This document shows positions 23,382 to 35,600 of a stretch of 64,000 nt of DNA, piece by piece. Origin of the DNA: Tubiluchus corallicola (Eukaryota; Priapulida; Priapulimorpha; Priapulimorphida; Tubiluchidae); contig JAQGDQ010000268.1 in assembly GCA_030141605.1 (NCBI GenBank), forward strand, positions 205,305 through 269,304, given 5' to 3'. Below the pieces are notes generated by a model. That model was given only the letters and a program-made list of their open reading frames with translations. It did not search any database and was not told the DNA's origin. The first letter of the stretch is position 1. Each line of letters begins with the position of its first letter. The translations under genes were made by a program, and so were the position numbers.

Positions 23382-25019
23382 GTTAGTATCCTAACCAAAA
23401 CTACATGTCCACTCACCAAGAACCACCTAAGCTGCAGTGTGGAAATACTTTAAAATTGTTAGAGCTTTAATGTGTATTTAAGTGAAAGTTATTCTTGCAT
23501 TTTTTGGACATTAAATTAAATATTAAATTAATAGCTATTGTTATCTTTCCGAATTATGTAATGCTGTTTATTTGCAAGAATTTAAATATGTGTTATGACT
23601 TTGTTTGTTGTGGTAGCTGATAATAGTCAAATAAATGTAAATAAAAATCTGCCTTAAATATTATTTTCAAAATTTAGCCATTAGACTGTTTTTACTTAGT
23701 GGCTTTTTATCTGCACAGTAGGATATCACAAAAATGATCTAGTCTTAGATAAGCTAGATATTGCAAAAATTTAGAATAGTTTGTAGCAAAAGGGTGGGTT
23801 ACAGTTAAAATTGGAGACTATTTTAAAATTTTCATTTGCTGATTCGAAAGGCAGTTGAGAAACTAGATCTGTTTTGCACGAAGAGTTTGATTGTGAATGG
23901 TTATATCCATGATGGAAGTGTGACAGTTGTAAGGTTCATACATGTAACATTAAGCATTTCACAGAAACCACATTCTAATGTTCAGATTGTCTTGTGAGGT
24001 CAGGCTGCGTGTAGCATAACACATATTTTTGTGTCAGACCTGCTGAAATTTTAATGTACATTTTAACTCCAGGTTCTGCTATAAAAACTACTGATGTGAA
24101 TTTATCAAGCCTGTTAGTGTTTTAAATCGTATTTTGTAGTATTTTAGTAGGGCATGATTGTTGAATTTTTAGCAAAGATAAAACTCGTGTTAGTTGACAG
24201 TACAGCTAAAATAATGTACGAAACTTAATGAAAGAGATTTTTTAAATTGTCAATTATAAGTTACATGGACATAGTGCTATACAATGCATAGTTACAACGT
24301 ACTAGTTTCTTATTTTAAATAAGTATCCACTTAATTTTAATTTTACTGTTGCTTAAGTGCTACACTCCATTAGGTTGCTCCACTATCATACTTGTAAATA
24401 GCAATTTAAATCAAATAGCCCCGTATTGCAACATAGTCCAAGAGATTTCCAATTAAATAAATAAAATTTTCTTACAAAATTTCTTAATACACTGATTTTA
24501 TTTAAAAGTGTACTTATTGTTAGTGTTAGAATTTGAGTATTAAGGCATTCTAGCAATATTTCCTGAGACAGAAATATCTGATGCAAAGTCAGTGAAAGTT
24601 TGCATATTTGTGTTACATCAGTCATGAGATACAGCATTCAGAATTCACCAGTGTCTCAGGATTTTTAAATAACAGGAAGTGCACACTAGTGCATTATGTC
24701 ATTCTTTAATGTCAAACAAGTCTTTTCAGTTTCAGTAGTTTTAGCATTTCAGCAGTGCCAGTCCCAGCGGTACTCAATCAAATTTCTATTATCAAACATT
24801 TTCTATGGCCACGAATCATTGTTAGGCCATTGTCATCATTAGGATTATCATCATTAAGTTAGAGAACATAATTTATCTGAATGCATGCCAAATTAGTAGT
24901 GTATAAGTCACAGACTAACACAAGTCGCTTATAGCTTTTGTTAGTGACAAAATATTTGTTTTCTTATGCAGACCATTCCGAATAAAATCTTAATAAAGCA
25001 GCACAGAAGAAAGCCTACG

Positions 25020-27200
25020 ATGTCGTTTCCTCCTCGGCCACCAATGGGCATGCCGCCTGGAATGATGCCACCAGGGCCGTTCATGATGCCAATGATGGTG
25101 CCTACAACTCAAATGATGCCAATGATGAACCAGAGTGACAACCGACCCAGACTCAAGAAAAGCCCAATTCAAGACACAGATAAGGATAAAAAGGGGGAAA
25201 CGTTACCGCCAACTACAGTTTTCGTAGGCAATATTACTGAAAGGGCTTCGGATGTTATGGTTAGACAACTTCTTGCTAAGTGTGGTCCTGTTAATAATTG
25301 GAAAAGAGTGCAAGGTGCATCTGGCAAGTTGCAAGCTTTCGGATTTTGTGAGTACAGCAATCCAGAATCCACCTTGAGAGCCATCCGCCTTTTACACGAT
25401 TTGCAGATTGCTGATAAAAAACTTGTTGTCAAAGTCGATGCTAAAACGAAAGATTTGTTAGAAGAATATAAATCTAAGAAGCGTGAAAAAAGTGGACAAG
25501 CACCACTAGACGATGATAACAAAGAAACTTTGGATGAAGCTACTCTAAAACAAGATGAATTTGCCGTTAATGCTGTGAAAGCAGTTCTACGAGAACATGA
25601 ACATGAATTAAGTAAACCGGCTGAATCTGAAACTGAATGGAAAAAGAAACAAACATATAGCAGAGAGAAAAAAGATAAAGATGAGAAAGACGATAAAAGG
25701 GGGACAACGCTTGATGATGTTGACATGGAGGAAGAAAAGAAGAACTTGATTCATAGAGAAATTCGTAGTTTTCGGAACACTTACAAAGAGGATCAGATGG
25801 ATAGAGAGCAACGTGACAGAGAACAAGAGCGCAGCAGGGAAAGAAGAAGAGAGCAAAGAGAAAGACAAGAAAGGCTTCGAGAAAGAGAACGAAGACTGCA
25901 CAGGTCAGAATCTCGATCTAGGTCGCGATCTCCTTCTCGACAAAGGACAAGATCTAGAAGTAGATATCGCTCTCGTAGCCGATCTAGGTCACGAGAGAGA
26001 TCACGTACAGATCGTGATAAAGAATACGAGGACAAGGAGAATCTTGAAGAAATGCACGAACGCCGGAAATTAGAAAGGAAGTTACGTGAGAAAGAAGCAT
26101 CTTACCAAGAGCGTCTTAAAAACTGGGAAACTAGAGAAAGAAAGAAAGAGCGAGATCTTGAAAGAACGCGTGAGAAAGAGGCAGAGAGGAAACAAGAAGA
26201 AATGCATGAAGCGCGACGTTTAAAAGAATTTTTAGAAGATTATGATGATGATAGAGACGATCCCAAATATTACAAAGGTAGTGCTTTAAGTAAGCGATTG
26301 AAGGACAGAGAAAAGGAAATAGATGCCGACAACAGAGACAGGCAGCGTGAAAAGGAGGAGTTAGAAGAGATAAAGATGAGACTAATGGAAGAAGGCGCTG
26401 AAGATGTTGATGGTGAAATTGAAAAACTGGAGCAAGAAAGAGAAGAGCACATGAGACCAAGACTTGTTTTGGTTCCCTCACCCATCACTGACACAAAACC
26501 ATTGAAAGCAGAAGTTGCGGAGGAGAATGTACAAGAGGGAATCATCTTTCCTGCCCCACCTCTTCATGTTGATGAGAAGAGTCAAACACAAAGCGATGAC
26601 GACGACGATGAAGATGATGATAATGATAATAATGGAAATGAGGACAATGTACTATATAATAATTCCCACGACGATACTGTAGAAAATCAGAATGAGGACA
26701 AAGTTGAAAATGTTTCTGGCAAAAAGAAAAAACTAACTGTTAGCGATGTTTTTAGCCGTGATGGTGATGAATCTGCCGAACAAGCACCTAAGAAAAGGAA
26801 ACTTGTGCCATTAGATTATAGTCCTAGAGAACAATTAGCCGTGCAAAAGCCACTGTCTGCTGAAGAAAAGAAGAAACACATTAAAAATCTTATTGAGAAA
26901 ATACCTACGCAAAAGGAAGAATTGTTTCAGTACCAAGTTGATTGGAGCATTGTTGATAGTAGTTTGATGGAACGGCGTATTAAACCCTGGATTAATAAAA
27001 AAATTGTAGAATATATCGGTGAAGAGGAGCAGACTTTAGTAGAGTTTATTTGCCAAAAAGTTATGGCTCATAGTTCACCAAAAGAAATCCTACAAGATGT
27101 GTCCATGGTTCTTGATGAAGAGGCCGAAGTGTTTGTTGTAAAAATGTGGCGGTTATTAATATATGAAATTGAGGCTAAAAAACATGGTCTAGTCAAATAG
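25020..27200 (+). CDS. RBM25: RBM25 splicing factor, single coding exon
   Basis: RBM25 is a U1 snRNP-associated nuclear protein that promotes use of particular 5' splice sites. The start is ATG 25020 (MSFPPRPPMGMPPG), matching the human MSFPP start; an upstream in-frame ATG at 24966 is discarded because it lies inside a splice acceptor (atgcag). The 726-residue protein has a Pro/Met-rich N-terminus (1-36), an RRM (about 65-142; RNP2 VFVGNI at 67-72, RNP1-like LQAFGFCEY at 104-112), a long Arg/Glu/Asp-rich mixed-charge region with an RS stretch (about 240-480), an aspartate run near 545, and a C-terminal PWI domain (about 630-722) with the literal P656-W657-I658. Human RBM25 is 843 residues. 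The whole coding part is uninterrupted, unlike its neighbours. All domains are intact. Confidence 0.96.
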   Translation: MSFPPRPPMGMPPGMMPPGPFMMPMMVPTTQMMPMMNQSDNRPRLKKSPIQDTDKDKKGETLPPTTVFVGNITERASDVMVRQLLAKCGPVNNWKRVQGASGKLQAFGFCEYSNPESTLRAIRLLHDLQIADKKLVVKVDAKTKDLLEEYKSKKREKSGQAPLDDDNKETLDEATLKQDEFAVNAVKAVLREHEHELSKPAESETEWKKKQTYSREKKDKDEKDDKRGTTLDDVDMEEEKKNLIHREIRSFRNTYKEDQMDREQRDREQERSRERRREQRERQERLRERERRLHRSESRSRSRSPSRQRTRSRSRYRSRSRSRSRERSRTDRDKEYEDKENLEEMHERRKLERKLREKEASYQERLKNWETRERKKERDLERTREKEAERKQEEMHEARRLKEFLEDYDDDRDDPKYYKGSALSKRLKDREKEIDADNRDRQREKEELEEIKMRLMEEGAEDVDGEIEKLEQEREEHMRPRLVLVPSPITDTKPLKAEVAEENVQEGIIFPAPPLHVDEKSQTQSDDDDDEDDDNDNNGNEDNVLYNNSHDDTVENQNEDKVENVSGKKKKLTVSDVFSRDGDESAEQAPKKRKLVPLDYSPREQLAVQKPLSAEEKKKHIKNLIEKIPTQKEELFQYQVDWSIVDSSLMERRIKPWINKKIVEYIGEEEQTLVEFICQKVMAHSSPKEILQDVSMVLDEEAEVFVVKMWRLLIYEIEAKKHGLVK

Positions 27201-27877
27201 CTGCAAAGTGTTTTTGTTCAGACATCAGTTTTGTTGAAAAAGTAATTTGTTGTTGTATTAATGACTGGTGCGTTAAAATATGAATTATAAGTGCATTAAA
27301 TTAACTGTTTAATAAAACTACAATGTTTTAAATCGTCACTAAAGGCCCAGTGAAGCTGAGGACCTAATGTGATCTTTTTGAAGTTCTTAAATTTTTTTAC
27401 AGAATTTTTCATTTGTCGCTTCGAGATTTTAATGCAGCAACGGAAACCTGCATTAAGTATTGATATATTTGAACATTGGTCATACACGTCACGTGGCCAT
27501 TTTGCTTCATGGAAAAAATGTAGTTTTTGAATATGAATGTATAACTTGGTGATCCCTGATTTAATTGCAGGGAAAAGCTTTTCAATGTATTATATAGGTC
27601 ATTTCACTTTTACTGTCATTTATCATGTACATAATTAGGTAGAAGTTGCATCTGAGTTTGTTTGCTTATTTGCACTCTAAAAATGGACAAGCAAGGCAAG
27701 CTTGTGTTTCTTAGATTTCAAAATAGTTTTCGTTTTAGCAATCATACAAAATAAATATCTAGATTAAATATTTTGCGTGAAAGCATAATTATTCTGTAGT
27801 TTTTGATTTAATTAGTTCTGTTAACTGTCTCTGTGAACATTTCTTGACATGATAATGTAAATTTGTGTTACTGTTAT

Positions 27878-27883
27878 AATAAA
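27878..27883 (+). terminator. Candidate poly(A) signal of RBM25
   Basis: AATAAA in the RBM25 3' flank; another at 27311-27316 is closer to the stop codon. Both are plausible. Confidence 0.4.
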
Positions 27884-28401
27884 ATTCATTATTATTGAGC
27901 TTGATTGTTACAGATGTTGTGTTAGCCTTGTAGAAATACTTGCTACGTTGCTGTTGAAAAACAGCATATTTTATTTGTTAGACAAAATATGTTTTCGGAT
28001 AGCACGTCAAGTCGAAAGGATAAAGAGTACGAGCATTTAGGTGTCATTAAGCTATTCTTTCCAATTGCTTACAGTTTTGGAGAAACTGGATATAATTACA
28101 ATGGTTATTAAAAAAAACACTCAGTTATTTTTAAGGCTTTTGAAAACTTTACATTTTGCATTCTTCTCATTTACCAAACTGATCTTTTGCAGAAAAATTG
28201 TTATTTCAATCAACATATATGAATCATGTTCTGTTTTACATTTACTGTTCAGAACAGGTTCACAGTTTGTGAATTACCGTCACGAGCCATCACAACAGTG
28301 AGTTTTCTTCACGGTGTTATTTCTGTGGACGCTTAACACCTCATTTTCATTAACATCTGTATTGAACTAGATGAGAAGATTATTACTGAAAGTATTTGCA
28401 A

Positions 28402-28422
28402 CAGAGAGAGAGAGAGAGAGAG
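28402..28422. repeat. (GA)n microsatellite
   Basis: Ten GA units between RBM25 and RBM39. Open frames crossing it are artefacts of the repeat. Confidence 0.95.
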
Positions 28423-29694
28423 TTTCAGTTGAAGAGCTGCCACTGCATTTTTGTCTTAAATTTCGAATAAGTAAAAATACTTGTGTTACACAAAGTACGG
28501 GTGATCTGACACCTATGGGTGTATGTGTATTACTTTGCGTATTTGTTTGCAATAAACATTAATCATAGCAGAAATCTTTTAGCTATAACTAGTACGTCCT
28601 TAGTAGCAAGCTCTTTTTGTGTGGTTGGAATAAGCCCAGCATTTTTGCAATTCAACTCCTGCATGCAAGCAACAGCCTGCTGTTGCCTGAGATAAAGTAC
28701 AAAATACCGACCTTTGACCTTCAATAACCTATTTGGTGTTCATGACCACTACCAATGGTCTGTAGGTTACACCACTTTGATTGCCCGTAAGCTGTCGTAG
28801 CATTATTTTTGTTCACTAACTGACTCACCAACTCACTCGTGTTGTCAAATAGAAGATGAAGACTACAGTCTAGGAAAAACTGAAGTCTGGCTTCAACCTG
28901 TGTATAGCAGTAACTGCATTTGCTGTTATTATTATTAAGTGATTTATTATCTCCGATTATTAGTTTGAAAAGGAAATGCTTTTTTTACCAAAAAATGCTC
29001 TGTCGAAGCATACAAGTTGCCTATTTTTTATTTTTAGATGTTGGAATCCTCTGATTTCGTTGCGTGCTTATATGCTCGCTGAAAGTAATTTACTGAGGTA
29101 GCAAAGTTGACATGGTGCACCACTTCTTGGGGCTGCTAGGGTTACTGACATCCAAGGGGTTTATTTTATTCTTCGCAAACTAATGAGATTATTAAGAAGT
29201 TGATGGTAAAAGTCTACTTGCGACTTTTAGTATTTTTGTCATCCAAAGCAGATTGTTAAATGATTTTGACAGTTTTAAACCTTGTGTTCATGCCTCAGCA
29301 TGAACTTGAGTTCATTTAGTTCATGAATTGAGTTGGAACTGGAACATGAATTGAGTTGAGTTCGTTTGATGATTCAACTTCCTTGTTATATTGACGTACC
29401 ATTTATGCAGAGCTTATGTACGTTATTTACATCTTATTATAAGTGTACACAAATTGTAATTCTGTGGCATATAGCACTACATACAACTCTATGATGTGTT
29501 TCAGCTATTCCAATGTTGAAGTTGAAGACAGTGCTGCCACCTACAGGCTGTACTTGCAATCATTGCAGATGGAAGAAGTACCATGTTGCTCGGAGCGTAT
29601 TAAATAAATTCGGCAAAACATTTTTTCCAGGTTTTCCCCGGGGTGCTAACACTTAGTTCTACCTGTTTTCTCGTTTCAGGTATCTTGCAGAGAG

Positions 29695-32600
29695 ATGGCG
29701 GACGATTTTGACGTGGAAGCTATGCTGGAGGCTCCGTACAAAAAAGAGGTTAGGAAACTGTCATAGATGTTGTTTTACAGTATCAGTCATTTTAATACTC
29801 ATTTTTCTATGTTTATTTGATTTATAACATATTAAACTGCATTGGCTAACTGTGACTAGACGAGTAGTGTCATCTTTTATATTGGTGATACTATGTTTAA
29901 TGAATGTTCAGGTAAGTAATTCTTTAGGTTTAAAAACAGTTTTGCTTAGTTTCTCCGTAATTAAATGCCTACCATGCTGAAGAAAACCTTCACTAATATG
30001 ATTTGAGCATGACTGTGAATTAGGACGTGAGGAATGGCCTATAATTCATTTTACCTATTATGGCTGTATGTAATGTTTTGCATGTCTTTGGTATAGTACA
30101 GCCGTTTTTAGAAAGACATCACGGCATTCATCATTAGTTACTATGCAGAGTTTGTAGGATGGCTACCATTGTTTGTTTCGTGCAAGCTCTAAGAGTCCTC
30201 TGTCAGGCCAGTCTGGAAGTAAGAGAAACATTAATTTTGCTATGACACGTTTACTGGCTGAGCAGTCAACAGCGTTAAATACAAGTCTCATGGTAATGCA
30301 GAAACTCTAAAAGAATTAATTGAAAGCATGAAGATAAATTATATATATTGCCCAAAAAAGTGAAATAAACAAAAATATGTTTTCCATTGGGCTGAAGGTC
30401 CTACACAGCGCATTGGATCTGATTTTGGAACAAGTTAATAATTTATTGTCTTGTTTGTGTAACTTTTATTTTCACAGTGTTTGTTACACAAAGTCACTCT
30501 TGGTTCTCTGGTAGGTATTTTGTCCCTACCTCTTCTTACATACTAAGTAGCAGATGCATCTGACTGCATCTTCCTTGAAGTGCATGTACCTGTTTTAGCA
30601 GGTAAAGGAAGTATGTTCCGACATATCCCTGAAAGGTAAAACTGCACCCTAAATACTATAATACACCTCAGCTATAATTGCAAAATTTTGTTCTTATAGA
30701 CTCAGTTCATGTACAGTAGGTACCATGTGTACCCCAAAGCTGGCTATGCCCTCATGTATATTGGAACGTGTAAGTTTATATTAATAAACGTGTTTATATT
30801 AAACATTTTTTAATAGTTTTCATAATTACGGAGCTGAAATTTAATTTTGTGACTGCTTACTCGATTAATAGAATATTTTGGTTTACTCGATTTTAAAATG
30901 AAACTTGTAAAATGATCTGTAATTTCAACTGCTGTAATTCAGTTCTATAATAATTCATTGTTAGTAGCTGTACAAAAGTGCAAGTTTATAAAATGGCCAT
31001 TCTCTGTCCCTCAGGGCTACACCAAGATGTCCGTCAGATGGTCAACTGATAGCCGACGGTCAGATGCTAGCTCGGTTATATAATCTGGTTACCCGCCGGT
31101 GAAATTAGAAGAACATCTGCGACTTTCCTTATATTGATATCATCTCCTTGTTTGAGATGGTGTTGTTTGATTGTATGAGTGCTGATTTTTTAAGTGTGCT
31201 TAAAGTTTAGTCTTATCATGTTGTATTATGCAATGGAATTATATAACATTTATATTTGTTTCTATAAAGTTATTGTACTAGTAGACATTAGCACTATGTT
31301 TAAACTTTATATTCTTCTGACATTTTTTCCATTATTCTGATAAAACTAGCCTCACATTATAATTTTGCATTTAGTCACTGACATTGTTGTTGATGCCACA
31401 GTAATATATAGTAGGCACCGCTTAATAACCTCAGTCGTTTAATTACTTTAAAATGCCTGGTATGGGCCGCAAGTGTACATAAAGACTATTGGTAATTGAC
31501 TCAAATAACTCGCATAATTGACCCAATATTTTTCCTTCACATATTTAAAATAAGACATTTATGTGTGCCTAAACAGCCTTCCCTACTTTTATGTCATCTT
31601 TACTTGGCCTTTCTGCACTATAATATATGTAGAAACAATTATGTTAAGTATCGTTTTGTTTGCTAGCAGGTACAATTATCATGCGCTAATACGCTAGCAA
31701 GCGGTTTGCTTTATCACGCTTTAACGCTTAATCAGTTAACGGTCAAAGATGCAGGTACAGTAATAAGCCAGTATTCCTTGTGACTTACAAGAGTAAACAT
31801 CATACAGCATAAACAGCACACAGCATCATACTGCATAAATAACAGCATAGAGTTAAGAATTTTGAAAAATGGAGCATAAACGTAAAGATCTCACTGTTAA
31901 AGAGGGTGGAAATTGATTTGGCCATCCGGGTCACATTGCAAATAAATGATGACGAAATCATCATTATTGGAAGGGGCAGTCAAGACGAACCTATAGAGGA
32001 TGAAGAAACCACTTGCAAGGAAACGAGGGCACCACCAACTGAAGCTCAAGCACGCCAAGTGCTATATGTTTTACGAGAATACATGCATCGCACAGCAACA
32101 GATTTTCAACGTTTTTATAATTATGAGAACATTGTGAGCCAACTTCTTTGCGAGAAAATGGAACAGCCGACTTGGAAGGAATTTTTGTAATTTTTGCAAA
32201 TAAACAGACTTGTGTGATTTAGAAAAGTATACCTTTTAATTTATTGCTAATTCACTTATATATTAATATTAATATTTTAAAATACTTTTTGTAAATTTTT
32301 AACTGCACAAAGGAATTTAGGCATTACTTCGTTTCTAGAATTCATTAAAAAGCTTTGCAGTGCATACTAAGCTGGTGACTCATACTTCTATACCAGTAAT
32401 GCTACACACATCGGTTAATAGGTTCAGTCGGTTAATTGGGTCAAAACACTTCGGTCTCAAAGTGGGTCTATTAAGTGGCGCCTACTGTATGTAACCACAT
32501 AGAAGCCTTATTTGGAAAGCATTTTAAATGTCTTTAGAGTTAGTTAGTACAACGTTTTCTTCCTTTCCACCATGGTCTTTTTGGTAAGAACAGTAGATCA

Positions 32601-35600
32601 TATTATTCATATGTGAGCACACATATTTTGATAACCTTGCTGTTTCCTCTAGCATTGTCATTATGATTTTTTATATAAATCATAATATAAACATATCTGT
32701 GATAATTATAAATCGTTTCTGTAGCAACTGTTTTGCAAGGTTCTTCAGTATTCATTTGAATGTGTATGTACTATATTACTATAATAGTAGTGTTTACATT
32801 TGCAGATAAAAACAAATTTTAAAACTGCACGTGTTTCAGCAGTGCCATTCAGTATGATTTGCACCAGGCTATTAGCTGTTGTTACTCGTGCCTACTTGCC
32901 AGAGAAACCAAAACATCTACATTAAGGGCTGCAGTTTAGTGAAACACGTCATTGAATTGTAGTCCATGGGTTACCTGGTACTAGCCTGTAATTTGAATGG
33001 AAATTTCGTTTGTATAGAAAGTGTCTAATTGGTTTGTTTTTTATTTTTTCCCTTCCTCGTGACATTCCTGCCTGCTGTTCCCGTCCTGTTTTTCCCTTGT
33101 CTATTTTCATATCCACAGGATGAAAAGAACCATGACAATGACGATATTAAGGGCGACAGCAAAAAGTAAGTTTGGTCTGTGATTCTGGTGATTAATTATG
33201 CATTTCTCTTAATGTGCTATGCAACTGATAGTGTTTATATTACTTACTTGGTATTGCCTGTAAACAAAGCAAGTATGTGAAACTTTAAACACACTATGTA
33301 GTAGTTTTGCGCAATCTGTTGCACCAATGTTTAGTGACAGTGAGAAGTAATGACAAGAGCTTCATCGTAGGTTTTGATTTTTTGCACCACTCCATTAAAT
33401 TTAAAGGGACATAAAATGTGATGTGTCAGAAAATATACCCTAAGACAACTGTTTTTTTCTCTTATCTTCATTATCCATGTACTTTTATTACTGGTTTCAG
33501 TCTTTTCCCAATGGCAAGCTTTTTTCTTATGTCCACTGATTTATTCAGTTTACTACATTGAGGACAATTGTTAACAGAGGACTAACCATTGTTGGTTTGG
33601 TAACTGAATGGATGCGAACCTAATATTTTGTTGTTCAGTACTCGGAGGTAACTGTGACAAATGATTTATAGTAATCAACAGTGAACTTTCCCAACAGGAT
33701 CCATCTACTTTTCACCCAAAAATGTACTACATTTACATTAGATACACCATACTGAAGTAGGTGGGAAGTGTGGTAGGAGGTCCTTGTCATATGTTGGTGG
33801 GCTGCAAAGCCACATTTTAAGTACACTCAGTCGATTTCCATGTCCTCTGGCAGGTTGTTCATCATTGCAGTTAGCCTTGTTGCTTACCTTATTATACATT
33901 GGTTGCACTATTTGTTGGGAGCTGGCCTAAATCTGCTTCTATGAGACAGAAAAATTTAGGCAATTGAGTAATCATAGTGCGGCATAGGTTCAGCTGGTTT
34001 TTGATATGGGGTAGACTGCTTTTGCTCTAAAAATTGGCTACATATTTTCTTTTTCTTGCTTTGTTGACAAGCAGTGACAACATGCGTAGAAAATAGAACC
34101 TATGTTCTTCCTTTACGTTTTGAAAGGCGAAGCACTATTGGTTTTATAATTCTACTTATTTTTTCATTGTGGCTTCAATTGCATGTATGGTGAAAATTTC
34201 ATCTAACAGGATTGTGTAATTTGTTAAAACAAAAAAATGTTTTAAAATAAGATAGTGCTTTTTTGACACTGCCATGGTCATAACCATAAAGTAAAGAATT
34301 TTTCTCAGACTTAATAGGCATTTTAACCTCTTTTTCGGCTACAAAAAATGTTTATTTTTTTAAATGTAACATTTATGAAGCATATAAATGTTCAACAATA
34401 AATGCAATCTGTAGGATGGAGTCTTCACTGTACGTATCTGTAACAGTTTAAGCCTGTGTTTTGATATTACTGTTTAATGTATGGTAGGTTATCCTGACTG
34501 TAAACTATCTCTGGTTCTGTACACAAGAGTGCATATTGTGCACCTAAATTCAGGTATGTTTGAATTTGTGATCAAAATGCTAACCGCGGATGACGTCGTA
34601 TGTCTTATATATTATAAGTTTCTATTATAAGCTGTAGATAATTGTCTTTCTGGGACATGAAAAATTCAATGTTTGAAATGTGCGTGTTGTGATTGGTCCA
34701 GCAAAATCTGACGGATAATGTGATGAAGATTTAGTTCTGTTGTTATAGCAATGCCATTTGAAAAACCTGTGTGTTTAAGGAATTGTTATGTATAAATGAA
34801 ATTGCTTTACTCTTGCTTAAAATCAAAAGGTTGAATAATCAAACTTTTTTCTGAAAATTGGTTAAAATGATTATGCCGTACACCTATATATATTGTAACA
34901 TTCTTACTGCTCATTTGGTTAGGGAAGACTGTGAAGCTTCCGTCTTTTTCACATTTACTAAATTTGATTAGACGTGTACAACACTGTACCTACTTTCCAC
35001 TAAGGAAATGCTCATCAACTGATCAAAACAGTTATTGTATAATACCTGAAACACAAGGTTATTAATTGGCATTTTTGGTGTTTGTTCTGTACGAAAACTG
35101 TTACTTTTATATCCTCGTGTACAGATAAATATGTGTTAGTTTCAGTTTTTTGCTCACGTAAGCTCGTATTTTTAACAAAACTGTTCGAAAACATTTCAGA
35201 AAGAAGAAGAAACGCAGCAGGAGTCGAAGCAGGGAGAAAGATCGCAATGACAGAGACAGGAGAGATCGGTCAAGACGGTACATGTCGCCTCCTTTTTGTT
35301 TAAAGTTTCATGCGAGTAGCCGGTAACTTGTCCAATTCGTTAATTGGTTCAGTTCTTGTGAACTCTACATACAGGCAACAAATCTACTAATCTCAAATGA
35401 CTTTGAGCCACCTTAATGTTTTTAATGCTTCTGGCACGTACAGTTGAATGGTTGTATGGCTCACTGTAGTTACGAATATGTTAAGTTTGACAGCTGACAT
35501 TAATTTGTATTTTGCTGTAGTTTTGGTACAAAAGTTATTGTATTTTGTTTATTTGTAGGTCTCGGAGCCGTAGCCGTGACCGGCCAAAGAGAAGGTATGT

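Larger units (their letters stand above)
20561..24970. other. Gene-free stretch upstream of RBM25
   Basis: No coding exon is supported here. The stretch contains a MITE (21649-22149) and a hAT-like element (22597-23381). RBM25 has a splice acceptor just before its coding exon (ttttcttatgcag ending 24970), so its promoter and 5' noncoding exon should lie in this region or further left. One candidate is around 20830-20855, where 'tataaaag' precedes a possible donor (ttcattg then gtaagt); this is a guess. Confidence 0.45.
27201..29694 (+). other. RBM25 3' UTR and RBM39 upstream region
   Basis: After RBM25 the sequence is AT-rich with AATAAA hexamers at 27311-27316 and 27878-27883. Between about 28000 and 29690 there is no coding support; a GA microsatellite lies at 28402-28422. 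A pyrimidine-rich acceptor (tcgtttcag, ending 29679) stands 15 bases before the RBM39 start codon, so RBM39 has a 5' noncoding exon somewhere to the left, not identified. Confidence 0.55.

Noticed and set aside
24966-25019. Upstream in-frame ATG giving RBM25 18 extra N-terminal residues
   Set aside because: The ATG is part of the splice acceptor ttttcttatgcag, and the conserved family start is MSFPP at 25020.
25169-26545. Several antisense and alternative-frame open frames inside RBM25
   Set aside because: They are shadows of the long mixed-charge RBM25 coding sequence; the RBM25 frame has family domains at both ends.
28371-28562. Overlapping 61-63 codon frames on both strands
   Set aside because: They are driven by the (GA)n microsatellite and have no family resemblance.
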